From: Kuschelorhynchus macadamiae
Taxonomy: Eukaryota > Arthropoda > Insecta > Coleoptera > Curculionidae
Reading direction: 5' to 3'
Assembly (NCBI GenBank): GCA_030620095.1
Contig: JAUTXW010001306.1
Span: forward strand, 1,590,001 to 1,654,000
DNA: 64,000 nucleotides
The translations under genes were made by a program, and so were the position numbers. The notes under the pieces were generated by a model that was given only the letters and a program-made list of their open reading frames with translations, was not told the origin of the DNA and made no database searches. Positions 9,189 through 20,301 of the stretch are shown piece after piece. Every line of letters begins with the position of its first letter. Position 1 is the first letter of the stretch.

Positions 9189-9791
9189 CTAATAACATAA
9201 CTTTTCAATGTGACCGCCGTTTTTCTCGAAACAACATCGATAACCCCTTTGTAGCCTTTCTAAACTTGCTGTTACAATATGATTTTCCTGGTTAAGGCGG
9301 TTTATTTCATCGACAATTTTTCCCATGATCTCTTGAATATTTTCGTTTCGTTGTCTGTATACGACGTTCTTCAAATGGCCCCAAAGAAATGTATCCAAAA
9401 CTGAGAGGTCGGGGCTATTGGGCGGCCAAGCATATGTTCCATTTCGCCCTATCCATTCGTTATGGCGCCGATTTAAAAATTGAACCACATCATGCACGGC
9501 ATGAGGAGGCGCCCCATCATGTTGCCAAATTAAATTCTAATATTCTGCCAATGGTATGTCTTCCAAAAAATTTTCAATTTCGTTTTCTAAAAACTCATAA
9601 TATCTGTGCCCATTTAAAGTCCCGTTAAAAAATATTGATCCCAAAATTTTATTGTTTTTTATCCCACACAAACATGAATAGAATTCCTCCCTTGAAATTT
9701 AATAGTCTGGAACTTTTTTGGATTTCCAACGGCCCAGTGGTGACTATTATGTCTGTTGAATACTCCCGATGTTGTGAAAGTAGCTTCGTCG
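9189..9791 (-). pseudogene. Mariner-like transposase, C-terminal part
   Basis: This holds the catalytic domain downstream of the Transib insertion. Visible are the first-Asp block DEATFTTSGVFN at the insertion point (9770-9791), the second-Asp block HDGAPPH (near 9510) and the third, SPDLSVLDTF (near 9400), with about 40 residues between second and third Asp. A one-base frameshift near 9660 and an in-frame stop near 9540 break it, so the gene was probably dead independently of the Transib insertion or has decayed since. It is the continuation of 13482-13965. Confidence 0.83.
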
Positions 9792-9829
9792 CACATAGGG
9801 GTATTTGATATCAAAAGATGGCCAAAATT
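9792..9829. repeat. Transib left TIR
   Basis: It starts CACATAGGGGTATTTG and pairs imperfectly with 13444-13481; about 28 of 38 positions agree by eye, concentrated in CAC, GGGGTAT, TCAAAA and TGGCCA blocks. The CAC start parallels the heptamer of V(D)J recombination signals, as known for Transib ends. Confidence 0.88.
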
Positions 9830-10756
9830 ATTTTCTTGAGTATTTTGGGTCGAAAATGTGAGAAATAATATTTTAAGATGTTTGAGTGCAATAATTTCGA
9901 ATATTTTGAAAAAAATAATAGCTACAGGGTAATGTACAGGGTGTTCCATATTCTATAGTGACCATTGAGACCTCATAAGAGACGGTAAATGATACAGGGT
10001 CGGTTGAGTTGTGGTAAAGTTGATTATTTATGTAGCGCCAATAACATGCCGATGCTGCTTAAAAATATTTTAAAAATTCCGAGTATTTCCGGAGATATCC
10101 GGAAAATCGCAAGAAACTGAGAAATCGTATTGTTTCTTCGATTATTCCTGGGCTAATTTGAGAACATATATTGCTGTAAATTACACTTTCGCATTGCCAG
10201 TTTTTCCTCTCTATTCAATAACAGTGAAGTTATCCGACGTTTTGTCTTCAAGAGGCCATCATCAACTTTGTTATTTCCAATATTCGAAAATATTTATTTT
10301 ATGCGTAATAAATTGAATATTTTATTCTGAATTTAACGATATATCACACAATGTGTTTGTTACGTAATTAGGTAGTCATTAGGTTTCTCTTTGGAACACA
10401 ATTCATCATTAATGCAGAACAATTACCTAAATGTCAAACCATCGATATTTATTCTGAATAATTTGCTTAAATCTAGTGTGATGAACATACAAAATATCTA
10501 TAATTTTAAGTAAATTTGATGATGGACCAGAAAAAAATATATCTTTCTTCAATAAATAAAATCTAACGTGGTTTTAAGCGAACAACAAAAAATACATGAA
10601 AAAAATTAACCTACAATACCATATAAGTGCTTCAATTATAACTGAAAGTTTTTTCGAGCACACAAATATTTTCGAAATTGTTCCGATTTAAAGATTCCCT
10701 GGTTTTGTTTAAATTAAATTAAAAATTAATTAAGTATACCAGTGACGTTCGGTGCT
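9830..10756 (-). other. Transib 3' non-coding region
   Basis: About 0.9 kb between the transposase stop and the left TIR. No supported ORF. Near 9936-9965 there is a lone 'TGTACAGGGTGTTCCATA' resembling a mariner-type end, without a visible partner. The short minus-strand ORF here is only the read-through of the interrupted mariner gene. Confidence 0.6.
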
Positions 10757-12877
10757 TCACATATCTGAAGTACTGCTCCATTCATCTTCACTAATATTTT
10801 CTTCCATTGTTTCCCCTTCTTCGACAGTTTCAAACGGCCCATCATTAACTGCACTACATGAAGTTGATACCGTGGAACAAAACATTTCTGGAGGTAAAAG
10901 CATATCCATTGTGTCCTTTGAGAAAGGTTTTGTCTTTTTTCTGGGTTGAGGTCTCATGTTAGTAATTAGAGGGTCCGATTTAAGAAGGAGTCTATTCAAC
11001 ACATCAAAATTGCATGCTTCTCTGCTAAATTTTCTGGCAAATCCATATCGATAAGTTCTGAAGTGTTTATTGCGGGCTTCCGCAGCCTCTTCTGAAAGTT
11101 GTCCTACTGGTAGAATTGCAGAAGAGATAACAGCTCCTCCGTGAATAAGGACTTTATGAATTGTCGGAGGCATTGGATACCAGCCATAGAGTTCCACATA
11201 TATTTTTGCAGTGTCAAAAGCATATTTGGAGAAAAGATAAGCATCAACTCTGAATCCACATGATATAGTTTCAAGTATCACTTTATATCTGTGCAGAAGG
11301 CGAACCTCTATGCCTGTTATTTTAGCGGCTGTTTCAATATCGCTGAAGAATCTCCTGGATGTATTTCCATCATTGGTGTTTCCGAAGCCGGCTTTTGGAA
11401 AGTCTACCAACAGACCCATTTCATCTTTAAACGCTTGCTGTATAGACTTCTTACGTTCTTGAACTATTCTATTTTCCTCACTGTTTTTCTTAACTTGCCA
11501 TACTTTTATTGGTAATTTATACGATAAATGCAGTACACTCTCGAAAAATCGGATTCTGGCGTGTAATGTAGATAGACCGAATCTAAGGTTTTCTGGGTTA
11601 ATATCCATATTTAACATAGCATCTAGATTGTTGAAGTTTTTAGCCGTTGCACCACAAATATAACATTTCATAGTATACTTGGTGTCAGTAATCGCATTAC
11701 ACACCTTGCCATCAACCATTGTGAATGCTAGTTTATGTTCTACAAGGAAATTACCAGTAGCTATTTTCACTGCACTTTTTTGGAGCAAGCTAATCTTTTT
11801 TTCTATAAATTCCACTTCTTCTTTTGTTATTTCGGTAGTTTCGTGGACAAATCTGATACGGATAGGTCGGCAATATCGAGGCGAGGATGGGGTTGGGTTT
11901 TGCCAAATAACTTTTTTCTGATCATTACTTTCTGTTACGAGTTGTAAATACACGAAAGAGCTTTGAAAAATGTTAGCGTCACTTTCAGAATTGCTCTCAA
12001 ATTTTTGCTTGAATTGGCTCTGCTGGGACCCATCACAACCCCACTTTGATATAAGTTGCAGATTTTCTTTTTCCGTTTTTGTAAGACTTTCTAGAATTTC
12101 TGATATACTTATACAGAAGCGAATTGATGTATGATCTAGTAAGGCCTGCAACTCTAACTCCGCGCATGTTGAAGTTACATTATAGGCCTCACGTGATGGG
12201 TAGCACTCAGCTTTGGCGTTTTGAATAATTGAATAGCACGGATATGTGCACGTGTTGCTTTGTCTTATTATATTATATTGTCTCCTTGACAATTCGGCTT
12301 CGACAAAAACCGATAAAGCCTCTGTCGGCGACAGCTGTTTATGTCCTTGGACTGTTATTATAGCTTTTCTATACTTTGTGGCTCTTTTGGGTGTAGTACT
12401 TGTGACGTCCTTCACAACCTTGGCAGCATCTACTTGACCTGATCCTCTGAGGCTCATTTGAGCGGCAAAACTTAACTCTTCTGAAGTGTTCACAGTACGT
12501 AATTCTTCAGTTCTACGCCTTTTACTTCTCTCGCTCAGTTCTTGGAACGTCTTATTAGGGCGACCTTTTTTATAGAAACTATATGTGGGCAACTTGATGG
12601 TTCCTTGAAGCCACTGTTCATTATTTTTTAGAAATAGAGGTTTAGTGTTACGAGCTGCGGTCCATCGAACCTTAAATTCGTACTTGAAGCGAGAGAGATT
12701 ACGCTTTAGGAGACTTAGCTGTTCCTGAGGGCATTTAGTATCATTAATCAAGCGCTCCTCTAAATATACGAATTTTTCGTCCCATTTTCGTCTACCACAT
12801 TCTTGAGTTATCTCATATAATGCTTTCCGAGTGATTGTTTTCTCGTTTTCTCCCAAACCTGTAAAGAGAATACTCAT
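10757..12877 (-). CDS. Transib transposase (RAG1-core-like)
   Basis: The 706-residue product is an intact Transib transposase, which makes hairpin-forming double-strand breaks at CAC-starting ends. Start is the ATG at 12877. Catalytic residues by alignment to the RAG1/Transib pattern: Asp282 in WGCDGS, Asp389 in VDGKVCNA, Glu600 in SEEAAEARNK. The 107-residue spacing of the two Asp is almost the same as in RAG1. Zinc-binding pairs are visible too: CYIC (Cys405, Cys408) and HKVLIH (His574, His579). A GRPNKTFQELSERSKRR block near 105-121 is typical of Transib. No stop or frameshift. The acidic, Ser/Thr-rich tail is family-variable. With intact ends and target duplication this copy could be active. 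Confidence 0.95.
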   Translation of the reverse strand: MSILFTGLGENEKTITRKALYEITQECGRRKWDEKFVYLEERLINDTKCPQEQLSLLKRNLSRFKYEFKVRWTAARNTKPLFLKNNEQWLQGTIKLPTYSFYKKGRPNKTFQELSERSKRRRTEELRTVNTSEELSFAAQMSLRGSGQVDAAKVVKDVTSTTPKRATKYRKAIITVQGHKQLSPTEALSVFVEAELSRRQYNIIRQSNTCTYPCYSIIQNAKAECYPSREAYNVTSTCAELELQALLDHTSIRFCISISEILESLTKTEKENLQLISKWGCDGSQQSQFKQKFESNSESDANIFQSSFVYLQLVTESNDQKKVIWQNPTPSSPRYCRPIRIRFVHETTEITKEEVEFIEKKISLLQKSAVKIATGNFLVEHKLAFTMVDGKVCNAITDTKYTMKCYICGATAKNFNNLDAMLNMDINPENLRFGLSTLHARIRFFESVLHLSYKLPIKVWQVKKNSEENRIVQERKKSIQQAFKDEMGLLVDFPKAGFGNTNDGNTSRRFFSDIETAAKITGIEVRLLHRYKVILETISCGFRVDAYLFSKYAFDTAKIYVELYGWYPMPPTIHKVLIHGGAVISSAILPVGQLSEEAAEARNKHFRTYRYGFARKFSREACNFDVLNRLLLKSDPLITNMRPQPRKKTKPFSKDTMDMLLPPEMFCSTVSTSCSAVNDGPFETVEEGETMEENISEDEWSSTSDM

Positions 12878-13443
12878 CACTTTTGATTAACCGATGGTTT
12901 GTGATATTTTTCACTATTTTTTCGAGTAATACAAAAAAAATTAAAAAATCATTATTTGGTAAATTTTGGTAAATTATTATGGGTGATTTTCAATGTATAT
13001 GAAACACATTATAACATTCAGTATTATTCTTTACCGGGAAATTCCTGGAAGTGTAACTAAAACCTATTTGTATTGTAGTGTATAACCAATAAATAATCAC
13101 TGTAATTATTTGAAACGTTCAGGCAGAAAGAAAAGATATTTTAGATAGAGTTTCATATAAAAATTCTATTTAAATATTATCTACATACCCTTTGGAGTAA
13201 TATCCATGATAAAATACTAGAGATAATCACTTATTATTACGATAAATATAATGTAATTTCACCTCATTGACTTAAAAAACACGTAATATTTAAAAACGTC
13301 ACTGTCAACTGATGCATGTTTACGAATCGCCTACGCCTACTACGATTAAATCATCGCAAAATTGGATGCTTAAGCAGATGCCCCATTCTTTTGACAATTT
13401 CGAGAATTGATTTGGATAGTAAAAAATGTGTTTGGCGAATTCG
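12878..13443 (-). other. Transib 5' non-coding region
   Basis: About 570 AT-rich bases between the right TIR and the transposase ATG. No ORF is supported; the promoter is presumably here, but no specific motif is convincing. Confidence 0.6.
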
Positions 13444-13481
13444 AATTATGGCCAGATTTTGAATGCATATACCCCTCTGTG
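13444..13481. repeat. Transib right TIR
   Basis: Reads CACAGAGGGGTATATGCATT on the minus strand and pairs imperfectly with 9792-9829. It is followed by the duplicated target CGTCG at 13482-13486. Confidence 0.88.
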
Positions 13482-13965
13482 CGTCGGTCCACACAATATT
13501 TTTCTATAAATCAGGGTCTTCGTTTTCTTGCCGAATTACCATTTGAGAAACAAATTGGAAGCGAAGTTCTTTTTGTGCCGGTGTTAGGTGCTGAAGTGGA
13601 AGGATACGAAAAGGCCTAAATTTATGAATTTTCAGAGTCCTGTGAACAGTCCCTCGGGTAACTCTTCTGCGCCTTACACCGCCACCATACTGAACTTCCC
13701 GAACTGCATCCGAAATAGATTTGGTTGGATTAACTCGAAAATAATTTATAATGGCCTGGTCTCGATTTCTTCTTCTTTGTATATTTCTTTTTCTATCATG
13801 TAAAGTTTTATTTTCCTCAAATAGGTTTTTTATCCTTAGAATTGTATTGATGGATATATTTCTATGAAAATTTGCAATAAATCTTCTTCTTGCTTCTCTT
13901 GCATTTTCTTGGCACTTGTAAAATAGCATAACAATCTGTAGTCTCTCGTCCAAAGAGTATTTCAT
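13482..13965 (-). pseudogene. Mariner-like transposase, N-terminal part
   Basis: Begins with ATG at 13965 and encodes the two helix-turn-helix regions (first at about 5-50; second, with 'RRNRDQAIINYFRVNPTKS', at about 60-120), ending just before the catalytic domain. An in-frame stop is met near 13504, a few codons before the Transib insertion at 13482; the homologous reading 'IVWTD' follows it, so the stop is a separate lesion. The first 180 bases are duplicated in the left arm of the element. Confidence 0.85.
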
Positions 13966-14405
13966 TTCGATCAGAGTCAAATATATATTTTTTAGGTGAA
14001 GACTTCGACAATAATTAAAATAATGTCAATTTTTATTGACAAAGCATTCAAACGTCATTTTACCTTGATCACCTATACCAACCTATCGTATATTTTAAAC
14101 AGGTGAAGCTAAAATTTTAGTTTGTAAAACATTAAAATGTAATATAAACAGCTATCGCAAAATCAAATCTTTTAATCAGAACGGACATAAAAAAAATCAC
14201 TCTTTCCAAAAATCGTATAAAAAACGATACATTCCATTTAAAAAACACCTGATGCATAGCGTAACTCTTTTGTTTCTGGTTCAAATATTTTTTCGATGAC
14301 ATTTTTGGATTCTACAAGAAAAAATACATCGATTGGCTATTTTGAATTTTTACAAAATACAAGGTCGAAAATAGGTCCCTGTTCAGTCCTCGCTGGAACA
14401 CCCTG
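13783..14405. repeat. Right arm of the 625-bp inverted repeat
   Basis: This is the reverse complement of 8525-9150. It holds the genuine 5' end of the transposase gene plus about 440 bp of leader, and terminates in the CAGGGTGTTCC end followed by TA. Confidence 0.88.
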
Positions 14406-16589
14406 TACATACTTATTGCGCCAATAGCAAAAACCTAAAAGATATTGCAGTAAGTAAGTAATTTGAAATAATTTGACAGCAGATACATGTTTAAATTAAT
14501 ATTTCAACAACATATGAATAGTATAAGGGAATAGTCCAGTAAACTAATGTATAAAAAGGCAAAAAATTGTGTAGTTTTGAAATTTTGCAAAGTTGTTGGG
14601 AGAAGGGTTGTGAATAATATACTAAAAGTCCCCGCTGGTGTCGGGTGAATCGAGGGTGAGGTAGTTGTTGAAACGTGCTTTGCAGACATTTTTTTTTTCA
14701 ATGACTCTCTAATTATACATTTCAGCAAAAATGTGTAAATATAAAAATAGTACCTAAAAAGACTAATTTTACAAAAAATGTATATATTTAGAGATTTATT
14801 GGATTATTTATAATTCAGGTAATGAAAATAAAACATAAATACTAGGTTGAATAAAAAATACTAGGATTTTTTAAATATATTTAACAATAATATAACATTA
14901 ACAAAACATAACATTATTTAACTGTAATAATTAATTTTCATTATTATAATAACAGTTGAAAACACAGGTAGTGTAAACATTGTGGGACTGCTGATTTTGG
15001 TGTTGAAAAGTAGCAGATGAAGAGGAAGCCACATAACATGTTGCAATATTATATTAAACGCTTGGTTTTTTTCTTGAATCATTTGGGCAGTATTATTTTA
15101 AGTGGTTTTCAGCACTCCGTCCTTATATTAGCTTTCATCTTTCTTTCTCATTTGATTGGATTTTTCTTCTCGATCTCCGTTTTTCAATTAAAAGTTGGTT
15201 AGAAGTCAAATCACTTTTGTATTTTCACTTTGACGTCTATGCTGATAATCAACAAACAGGTATACAACACAAACTTATTTGCGTAGCAATAATAAAGGTA
15301 GAAAGAACTTGTAACTCCGGGTGTTCAAAATTTTTGGATTTCTTGGACATTTCTCATTAATGTTTTAATAAATAAGTTGAACTGGACTTCTTCAGTCTAG
15401 TTGCGGTGATCTTCATTAGAAAGTACTCGACACAATATTTGAAAGATGATCAGTCAAAAAAAAATTGTAAAGGCAAAGCCTATTTTTAACTTATTTTATT
15501 TACAATTAATCAAAGCAATTACTCACTTTTTCAACACTAGAGTTGACAATTTTTTTTTATTTTGCAGTCATAAATACGTCTTTTCTAAACGCAAAGTAGT
15601 CTCGCACTGGTTCATTTTTGGACATTGATCTTTTTTCTACAAAGTTGGCAATACTAAGTCAAGGCCAACTCGAATTTGAAAACGTCACACTAGTATTAAA
15701 AAGTAGACAAAAACAAAAGTCCTATTAAAAATTCTTTGTGGTCACTGGAAAAAAGTGTACATTGTTCATGTGGAAGTGTTCGTTTCAAACTCATTTTAAA
15801 TCCATTTAAAAATATCCGTTTCAGTACTTCTTTAGTAATTTTTTTTTCGCTCTAGCGAAAAAACTCTTCCAGTACCTATACAAAATATACTATACAATCT
15901 TTCAGTGTAAATTCAATTTTCGTGCTTTTGGATCAAATTTTAAGGCCCTTTTCTAATGGCACAACATACACATATTTATAGCAACGTAAATTCAGACCTT
16001 AGTCTGTTTTTTATGGTGTAATTTAATGAATTTAAACAAATTGTTTGTACGAAAAGATGTTTCTTTACAGAATATAAAGTTACTCAATTCCCAGTTCCCG
16101 AAGGAAATTAAAATGCAGATTATATTTTATCTCCAAATTCTTTCTCTTTTAAAGAGTCCCATGAGCCTATAGGGATATTTTATACAAACTAATTCGGCTG
16201 ATATTGGCACATATTTCTGACACGTGTACATGTTTGTGTGAAATAAAAAGGTTAGACAACATAAATGTCCTTAAAAAAATTGAGATGATTGCAAGAAACG
16301 ATGACAAAACGTAACATTTCGTATAAGAAAATATTAAAAGATCAAGGGGCATTAAAATCTCTCAATTTATTTGAAAGCATTTTACATATAATCCTCTAGC
16401 CGACTCAAATTAAACTAAAAAAAGCCCTTACACTTTGAGCATCTCAAATAAGAGAAAAATTGGTTTGCGGCGATTTCCGCACATTTATGCATTTTTTCCG
16501 TTTTTGGCTTATAGGGTCTAAAGAATTTATCGTAAAGAAAGTGTCATTTTAACCAGTATTAAAGAGTGTTAAATTTGCATCGAACGATC
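14406..16589. repeat. Large repeat unit A, right part
   Basis: This matches 28190-30580 of unit B. Copy A lacks about 380 bp relative to B around 15150 (B positions about 28700-29080). The block 15930-16380 recurs as partial copies at about 36650-37110 and 42090-42540 (markers 'CAGTTCCCGAAGGAAATT' and 'GATATTGGCACATATTTC'). Small plus-strand ORFs are not supported as genes. Confidence 0.8.
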
Positions 16590-17925
16590 AGCAGTTAAAG
16601 ACGTCTCAGTGAAGTTGACTCAACTATCAAAACTATGATATGTAAAGAAATTTGCCTTATTAACAAAAAACGTATGAAAAGCTACGATATCTTTCTGAAA
16701 ACATATGATATTCAATGAATTTGAGCTTAAAATACTAAATTTTTTGTAACAGAGAAAAAAATATTCGTTAAAAAAAATCAACGAAACCAAATAACAGCAA
16801 ATTACTGCTGCGCTACATCGCCTTTTCGACGGATTACTCCATTCTAAAAATGAAATATTGTTTTCTATCATTCAATCTATTACTTTTTTAGACACGCGGT
16901 ACCATCTTATTGGAAGAATATATATATGCGATATTATTTAGACGCATTTGTTTTATTTGTGGTTAAGTTATTTTGAAGCACAGTGATGTACTTATCAGCA
17001 TTCAGAATACCTTCCACAAAGTATAAATTTCCCACTTCGCTAGCCGACAAGGATCCCCAAATCATAACAGAAGCCGAAAACTTAACTTTCTTTTAAAGAC
17101 AATCATTCTGAAACTCTTCTTCTTTAGTTTTTATGGCATGACTCCTACTATCACCAACGCATACTTCAATTCTAGCTTCATCACTCTAAATATTGGAGTT
17201 CCATTAGTTCGGAGATCATAATTTGCGTTCTTTTGCCCACGCTAGTCTGTTTTGTTTCAGAATCTTTGTCAGTAAGAGCTTCTCTTTTACTTATAAAATA
17301 TTGAATTAAAAAGAAAGAAAAACAATAATAATTAAGACTCACTCTATAAGTTTTAAAACCTAATTTTTTTGGCAGCAATTTGACAAATTTTTTCCCGTTG
17401 CCACTTTCCATAATATTTTCAATTCGTTATAATTAGCACGTCAGTTTTGCTTGATAATCCGGTTTAAAACTCTTAAATTGGTATTGGAATAATAATTCTA
17501 GTTCTCGGTTTTTGAGCCACAAATCCAGTAGTTTTGTACAGTTTAATAATTTTTCGAACTGTGTATTTCAATTTATTAACACTGCCAGCAATTTGGAAGG
17601 CATTTTGGCCTTTTAAATATAAGTGAATTATCACTTTTCTTATTTCGTCAGAAACAGTTTTACCACGAGCCATTTTTAGTTTTTAACATCAACACCAATA
17701 TACGAAAGTTAATTAAAACAGCAAAATTGTCAAAACAACGTCAAATGTTATCATTTGTTTTACAAAAACCTACCTGGATTTTTACTTAACACAAATCATT
17801 TTACAAAGAAGACAATTTCGAAATAAAAACTCTTTAAAAATATTTAAAGAAACCAAAAATATTATATTTCAAAACAAGCATCATGTTTTGAGGGGTTGGG
17901 TCAACTTTACTGGGACAGGGCTTGT
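16590..17925 (-). mobile_element. Decayed Tc1-like transposon relic (copy A)
   Basis: Termini pair as inverted repeats containing CAGTGAAGTTGACTCAAC (about 16608-16625) and CAGTAAAGTTGACCCAAC on the other strand (about 17900-17917). Within it, minus-strand fragments of a Tc1/Tc3-type transposase are visible: an N-terminal HTH (17473-17673) and, downstream, 'SVMIWGSLSASEVGN' and 'DEARIEVCVGDSR'-like pieces between about 16960 and 17180, broken by stops and deletions. The same relic sits at the matching position of repeat B (30580-32040). Confidence 0.78.
17473..17673 (-). pseudogene. Tc1-like transposase N-terminal helix-turn-helix fragment
   Basis: Starts at the ATG at 17673 with MARGKTVSDEIRK, followed by a helix-turn-helix motif ('LYLKGQNAFQIAGSVNKLKYTVRKIIK'-like region, residues about 18-45). 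This is the usual start of Tc1/Tc3 transposases. The frame ends early at 17473; the rest of the gene continues in pieces toward 16960. Nonfunctional. Confidence 0.8.
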
Positions 17926-18420
17926 AAATTTTTCCATTTCCATGAAAAGTGCGTTATGGTCAATTTCACCCTGTGGTCCAAACAAGGTTATTGCAAATGT
18001 AAATTACGCAATTTCTAGAAATATGTTCGTTTCTCCAATTATTTTTCAATTATGAACAATAAAGCAAAAACTGTACCTCGTACCAGAAAAAAATCTCTGC
18101 TAAGTGTTTTCATCCGGAATTTGAAATATTGAGATACAGCGTCAACCATTAAGTTTTTTAGAATTGTTAGAATGTGAAATTGCTTGTAATAAATGTGTAA
18201 AATATTTTTCGTAAGCGTATCATACACTATTTTTTTATTTCAGAAAAAAAATATTTTTATACGGAAAGTCAAAGAGAGGGCGTTTTTGTTTATATTTCGG
18301 GCATCTGATATAAATAGTTTGTTATATAACTGTGGTGAAATTATCGACGAAACTGAGTTTTTATATAGTAAGTGTACATGTTAATAATTTTCTTTGTTAA
18401 ATTATTATGGGTATCTATCG
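17926..18420. repeat. End of unit A and flanking repeats
   Basis: 17926-18025 is the last part of unit A, matching about 32041-32133. 18035-18245 is copy 2 of the repeat at 195-415. 18328-18390 ('GTGGTGAAATTATCGACGAA') recurs at about 50080-50140. The TSD CATG at 18421-18424 begins the next element. No gene. Confidence 0.72.
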
Positions 18421-18424
18421 CATG

Positions 18425-18644
18425 AGTTAACTATTGATAACTAGAAATTCCGTTTTTAAAAAATTTTATTTTTCTAAATTACAAAATTCGAGATTGGATT
18501 CTTACGGTTCGAAGTCTTTTCTCTGACTGCCTGTAAAAATCCAGTACACTAGTTGAAGTGAAGTAAATAATGATATGCTTGCAAAAAGAAGAATGTTATG
18601 TCAGCAGGTTGGCTATGGTCTTCGTTACAGGGTGTGATGTAACT
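18425..18644 (-). repeat. 3' LTR
   Basis: 220 bp, nearly identical to 25837-26056 (differences seen near 18494, 18551 and 18595). It is preceded on the plus strand by CATG and lies next to the polypurine tract. Confidence 0.93.
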
Positions 18645-18657
18645 CCTCCCCCCAAGG
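18645..18657 (-). promoter_or_regulatory. Polypurine tract
   Basis: On the minus strand the bases just before the 3' LTR read CCTTGGGGGGAGG. A purine run touching the 3' LTR primes plus-strand DNA synthesis in LTR retrotransposons. Confidence 0.85.
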
Positions 18658-18671
18658 TTTCAACTCCACGG

Positions 18672-20301
18672 CTAACGGGGTAGTTGAACGTCTTGAAGTT
18701 CTATTTCTCGGGGATTCTTCAGTTTATAGGAACATTTCTTTTTGTAAATGAACCAGACAAGGGCGCTTACTACGGCGGCGTACAACATGATATACTGGGT
18801 GAGCCAGAAACACCAGGACGGAATTGTGCCGGTTGGTTTTCTTCAATTAAATTCTGTACTTCATGTAGCCCATCTAATTCAATTTCTTGCAACTGCACTC
18901 TAAGATTAAGTGTTGGCAGAAGGCGTATTTCATTGTCGAGGTCAGGGAACAATATCGGTTCACTGGTGTTAGGTGCAGCTACTCGACTATTAGTGATGGA
19001 TTCTTGACTTGATGTCACCTTGCAGTTATGTGGTACTTTTAGTAAATAAGTACCCAGGAATTTTCGGCTTTCTTCTTGGCTGTTGCATTTGAATTTGACG
19101 ATTTCTTCTTGCGGTAGGATAAGGACCCATTGTTCCGGAACATCTAATTGTTTAATTGTTGACTTTGTGATTTTTATTTCGATCTGTTGACTTTCTTGCT
19201 GATTTCTTTGAGTTCCATTTTATCACAAACATAGTGTTGGGCTTTGACTTCTGTACATCTGTGGTTTCGGAATGCGTAGTGCAATTTGTTTATTACAAGA
19301 AAGGGTTTTCGCGGGATAATAACCTTAAACTGACTCTCTCTCAATATAGGAATAGAGTAAAGGTGGAGGAATTTAAAATAGGTCGGGTACGTTATCGGAA
19401 TACGCAGTAAATATGTTATCTTATTTTTAAATACAAAACAGTCTATGTTAATTATTTTTTCATACAACAAGATGTTTTCTAGCGTAACCTCTAATGGCAT
19501 TTGGTCAGTGCCAATTAGTTTTTGGACCTCTAAAAGTTCAAAATAGAGATCTTCTGTCTTAATAAGACTTGAATGCATAATTTTTAACTTAGAAAATGTA
19601 ATTGAATTTTCAATATCTTGAAGTGTTAAGTCAATGATTTCATAGACACACATTATTTGGTTTATGATATCTTTAATGAAGATAGAATTGTCTCTGTAAG
19701 CAGTTTTTTGTACAATTATTTCTATTTGATTTAATTTAGATTCCAATAATTTTTCGTTAACCCTAATTTGTTGAATAGTGGCATTAAATTTTTTAATTAT
19801 GCTCAGAGATATTGAGTTTTCTTTTAAAATATTTGAATTTACCGTATTTTGATTATTTTGAAGTTCCGAAATTATTTTATCATACCTTTCCCCATCGTAT
19901 GCGTCCAAATTTCCCGTTATAGATTTAAAAAACCATCCTAAACCATTAAATAATCCTCGTTTTACTTTATTCGGACGAGGTATAATTTCTCGTATTTTTA
20001 TGTCAACACGGTCCTGTATAAGCTTAAGAATTTTAAGGTAATTTGAGACATCAAAGCTATATTCAGCATGTTTATTAATTGTGTCTGTTAGATTTCTAGA
20101 TTTATTATGAAGCTTATTTAATTCCGTCAAAATTGGGTTAAGGTCATAATAATGAATAAGTGTGTGAGTGGATTTTTGCACTTTTGCATTTCCTAGATTA
20201 AAAGGAATTACACCGGGATTGTCTTTTAATTCTCTCACGGTAATTTTTTCTTCGAATCCGAATGTTAAGCGAAGAATGCTGAAAAGATTAAAATAAAGCA
20301 T
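18672..20301 (-). pseudogene. Errantivirus-like env (F-protein-like), frameshifted
   Basis: The first frame (ATG at 20301 to 19174) resembles the fusion glycoproteins of errantiviruses and baculoviruses: a hydrophobic start, a basic furin-type cleavage site KVKR at residues 112-115, and directly after it the glycine- and phenylalanine-containing fusion-peptide region. Helical coiled-coil-like stretches follow. The frame shifts near 19175 and again near 18785; the likely transmembrane segment and short cytoplasmic tail lie in the last frame and end at a stop at 18672. The ATG overlaps the pol stop codon in a TAATG arrangement. Because of the two breaks no full-length envelope can be made from this copy. 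Confidence 0.82.

Larger units (their letters stand above)
9792..13481 (-). mobile_element. Complete Transib (RAG1-like) DNA transposon
   Basis: The element begins and ends with CAC (CACATAGGGGTAT at left; CACAGAGGGGTAT on the opposite strand at right) and is flanked by a 5-bp GC-rich target duplication CGTCG (9787-9791 and 13482-13486). Both features are hallmarks of Transib, the superfamily related to the RAG1 core. Imperfect TIRs extend about 38 bp. It encodes one full-length transposase. It inserted exactly at the first catalytic Asp codon of the host mariner transposase. Length is 3690 bp. Confidence 0.95.
8525..14405 (-). mobile_element. Long-inverted-repeat mariner-like element carrying a nested Transib
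   Basis: Both ends start CAGGGTGTTCCAGCGAGG and are flanked by TA (8523-8524 and 14406-14407). The arms 8525-9150 and 13783-14405 are near-identical inverted repeats of about 625 bp, far longer than usual TIRs, and include the first part of the transposase gene in both. Between them lies one minus-strand transposase gene, split at 9791/13482 by the Transib. Without the Transib the element would be about 2.2 kb. A rough empty site exists in repeat B near 28185-28205, where flanks match but the junction itself has diverged. Confidence 0.85.

Noticed and set aside
9930..9970. A lone 'TGTACAGGGTGTTCC' end inside the Transib
   Set aside because: I found no inverted partner or target duplication, so a separate nested element cannot be supported.
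11291..12437. Several plus-strand ORFs of 60-80 codons
   Set aside because: They are antisense shadows of the Transib transposase.
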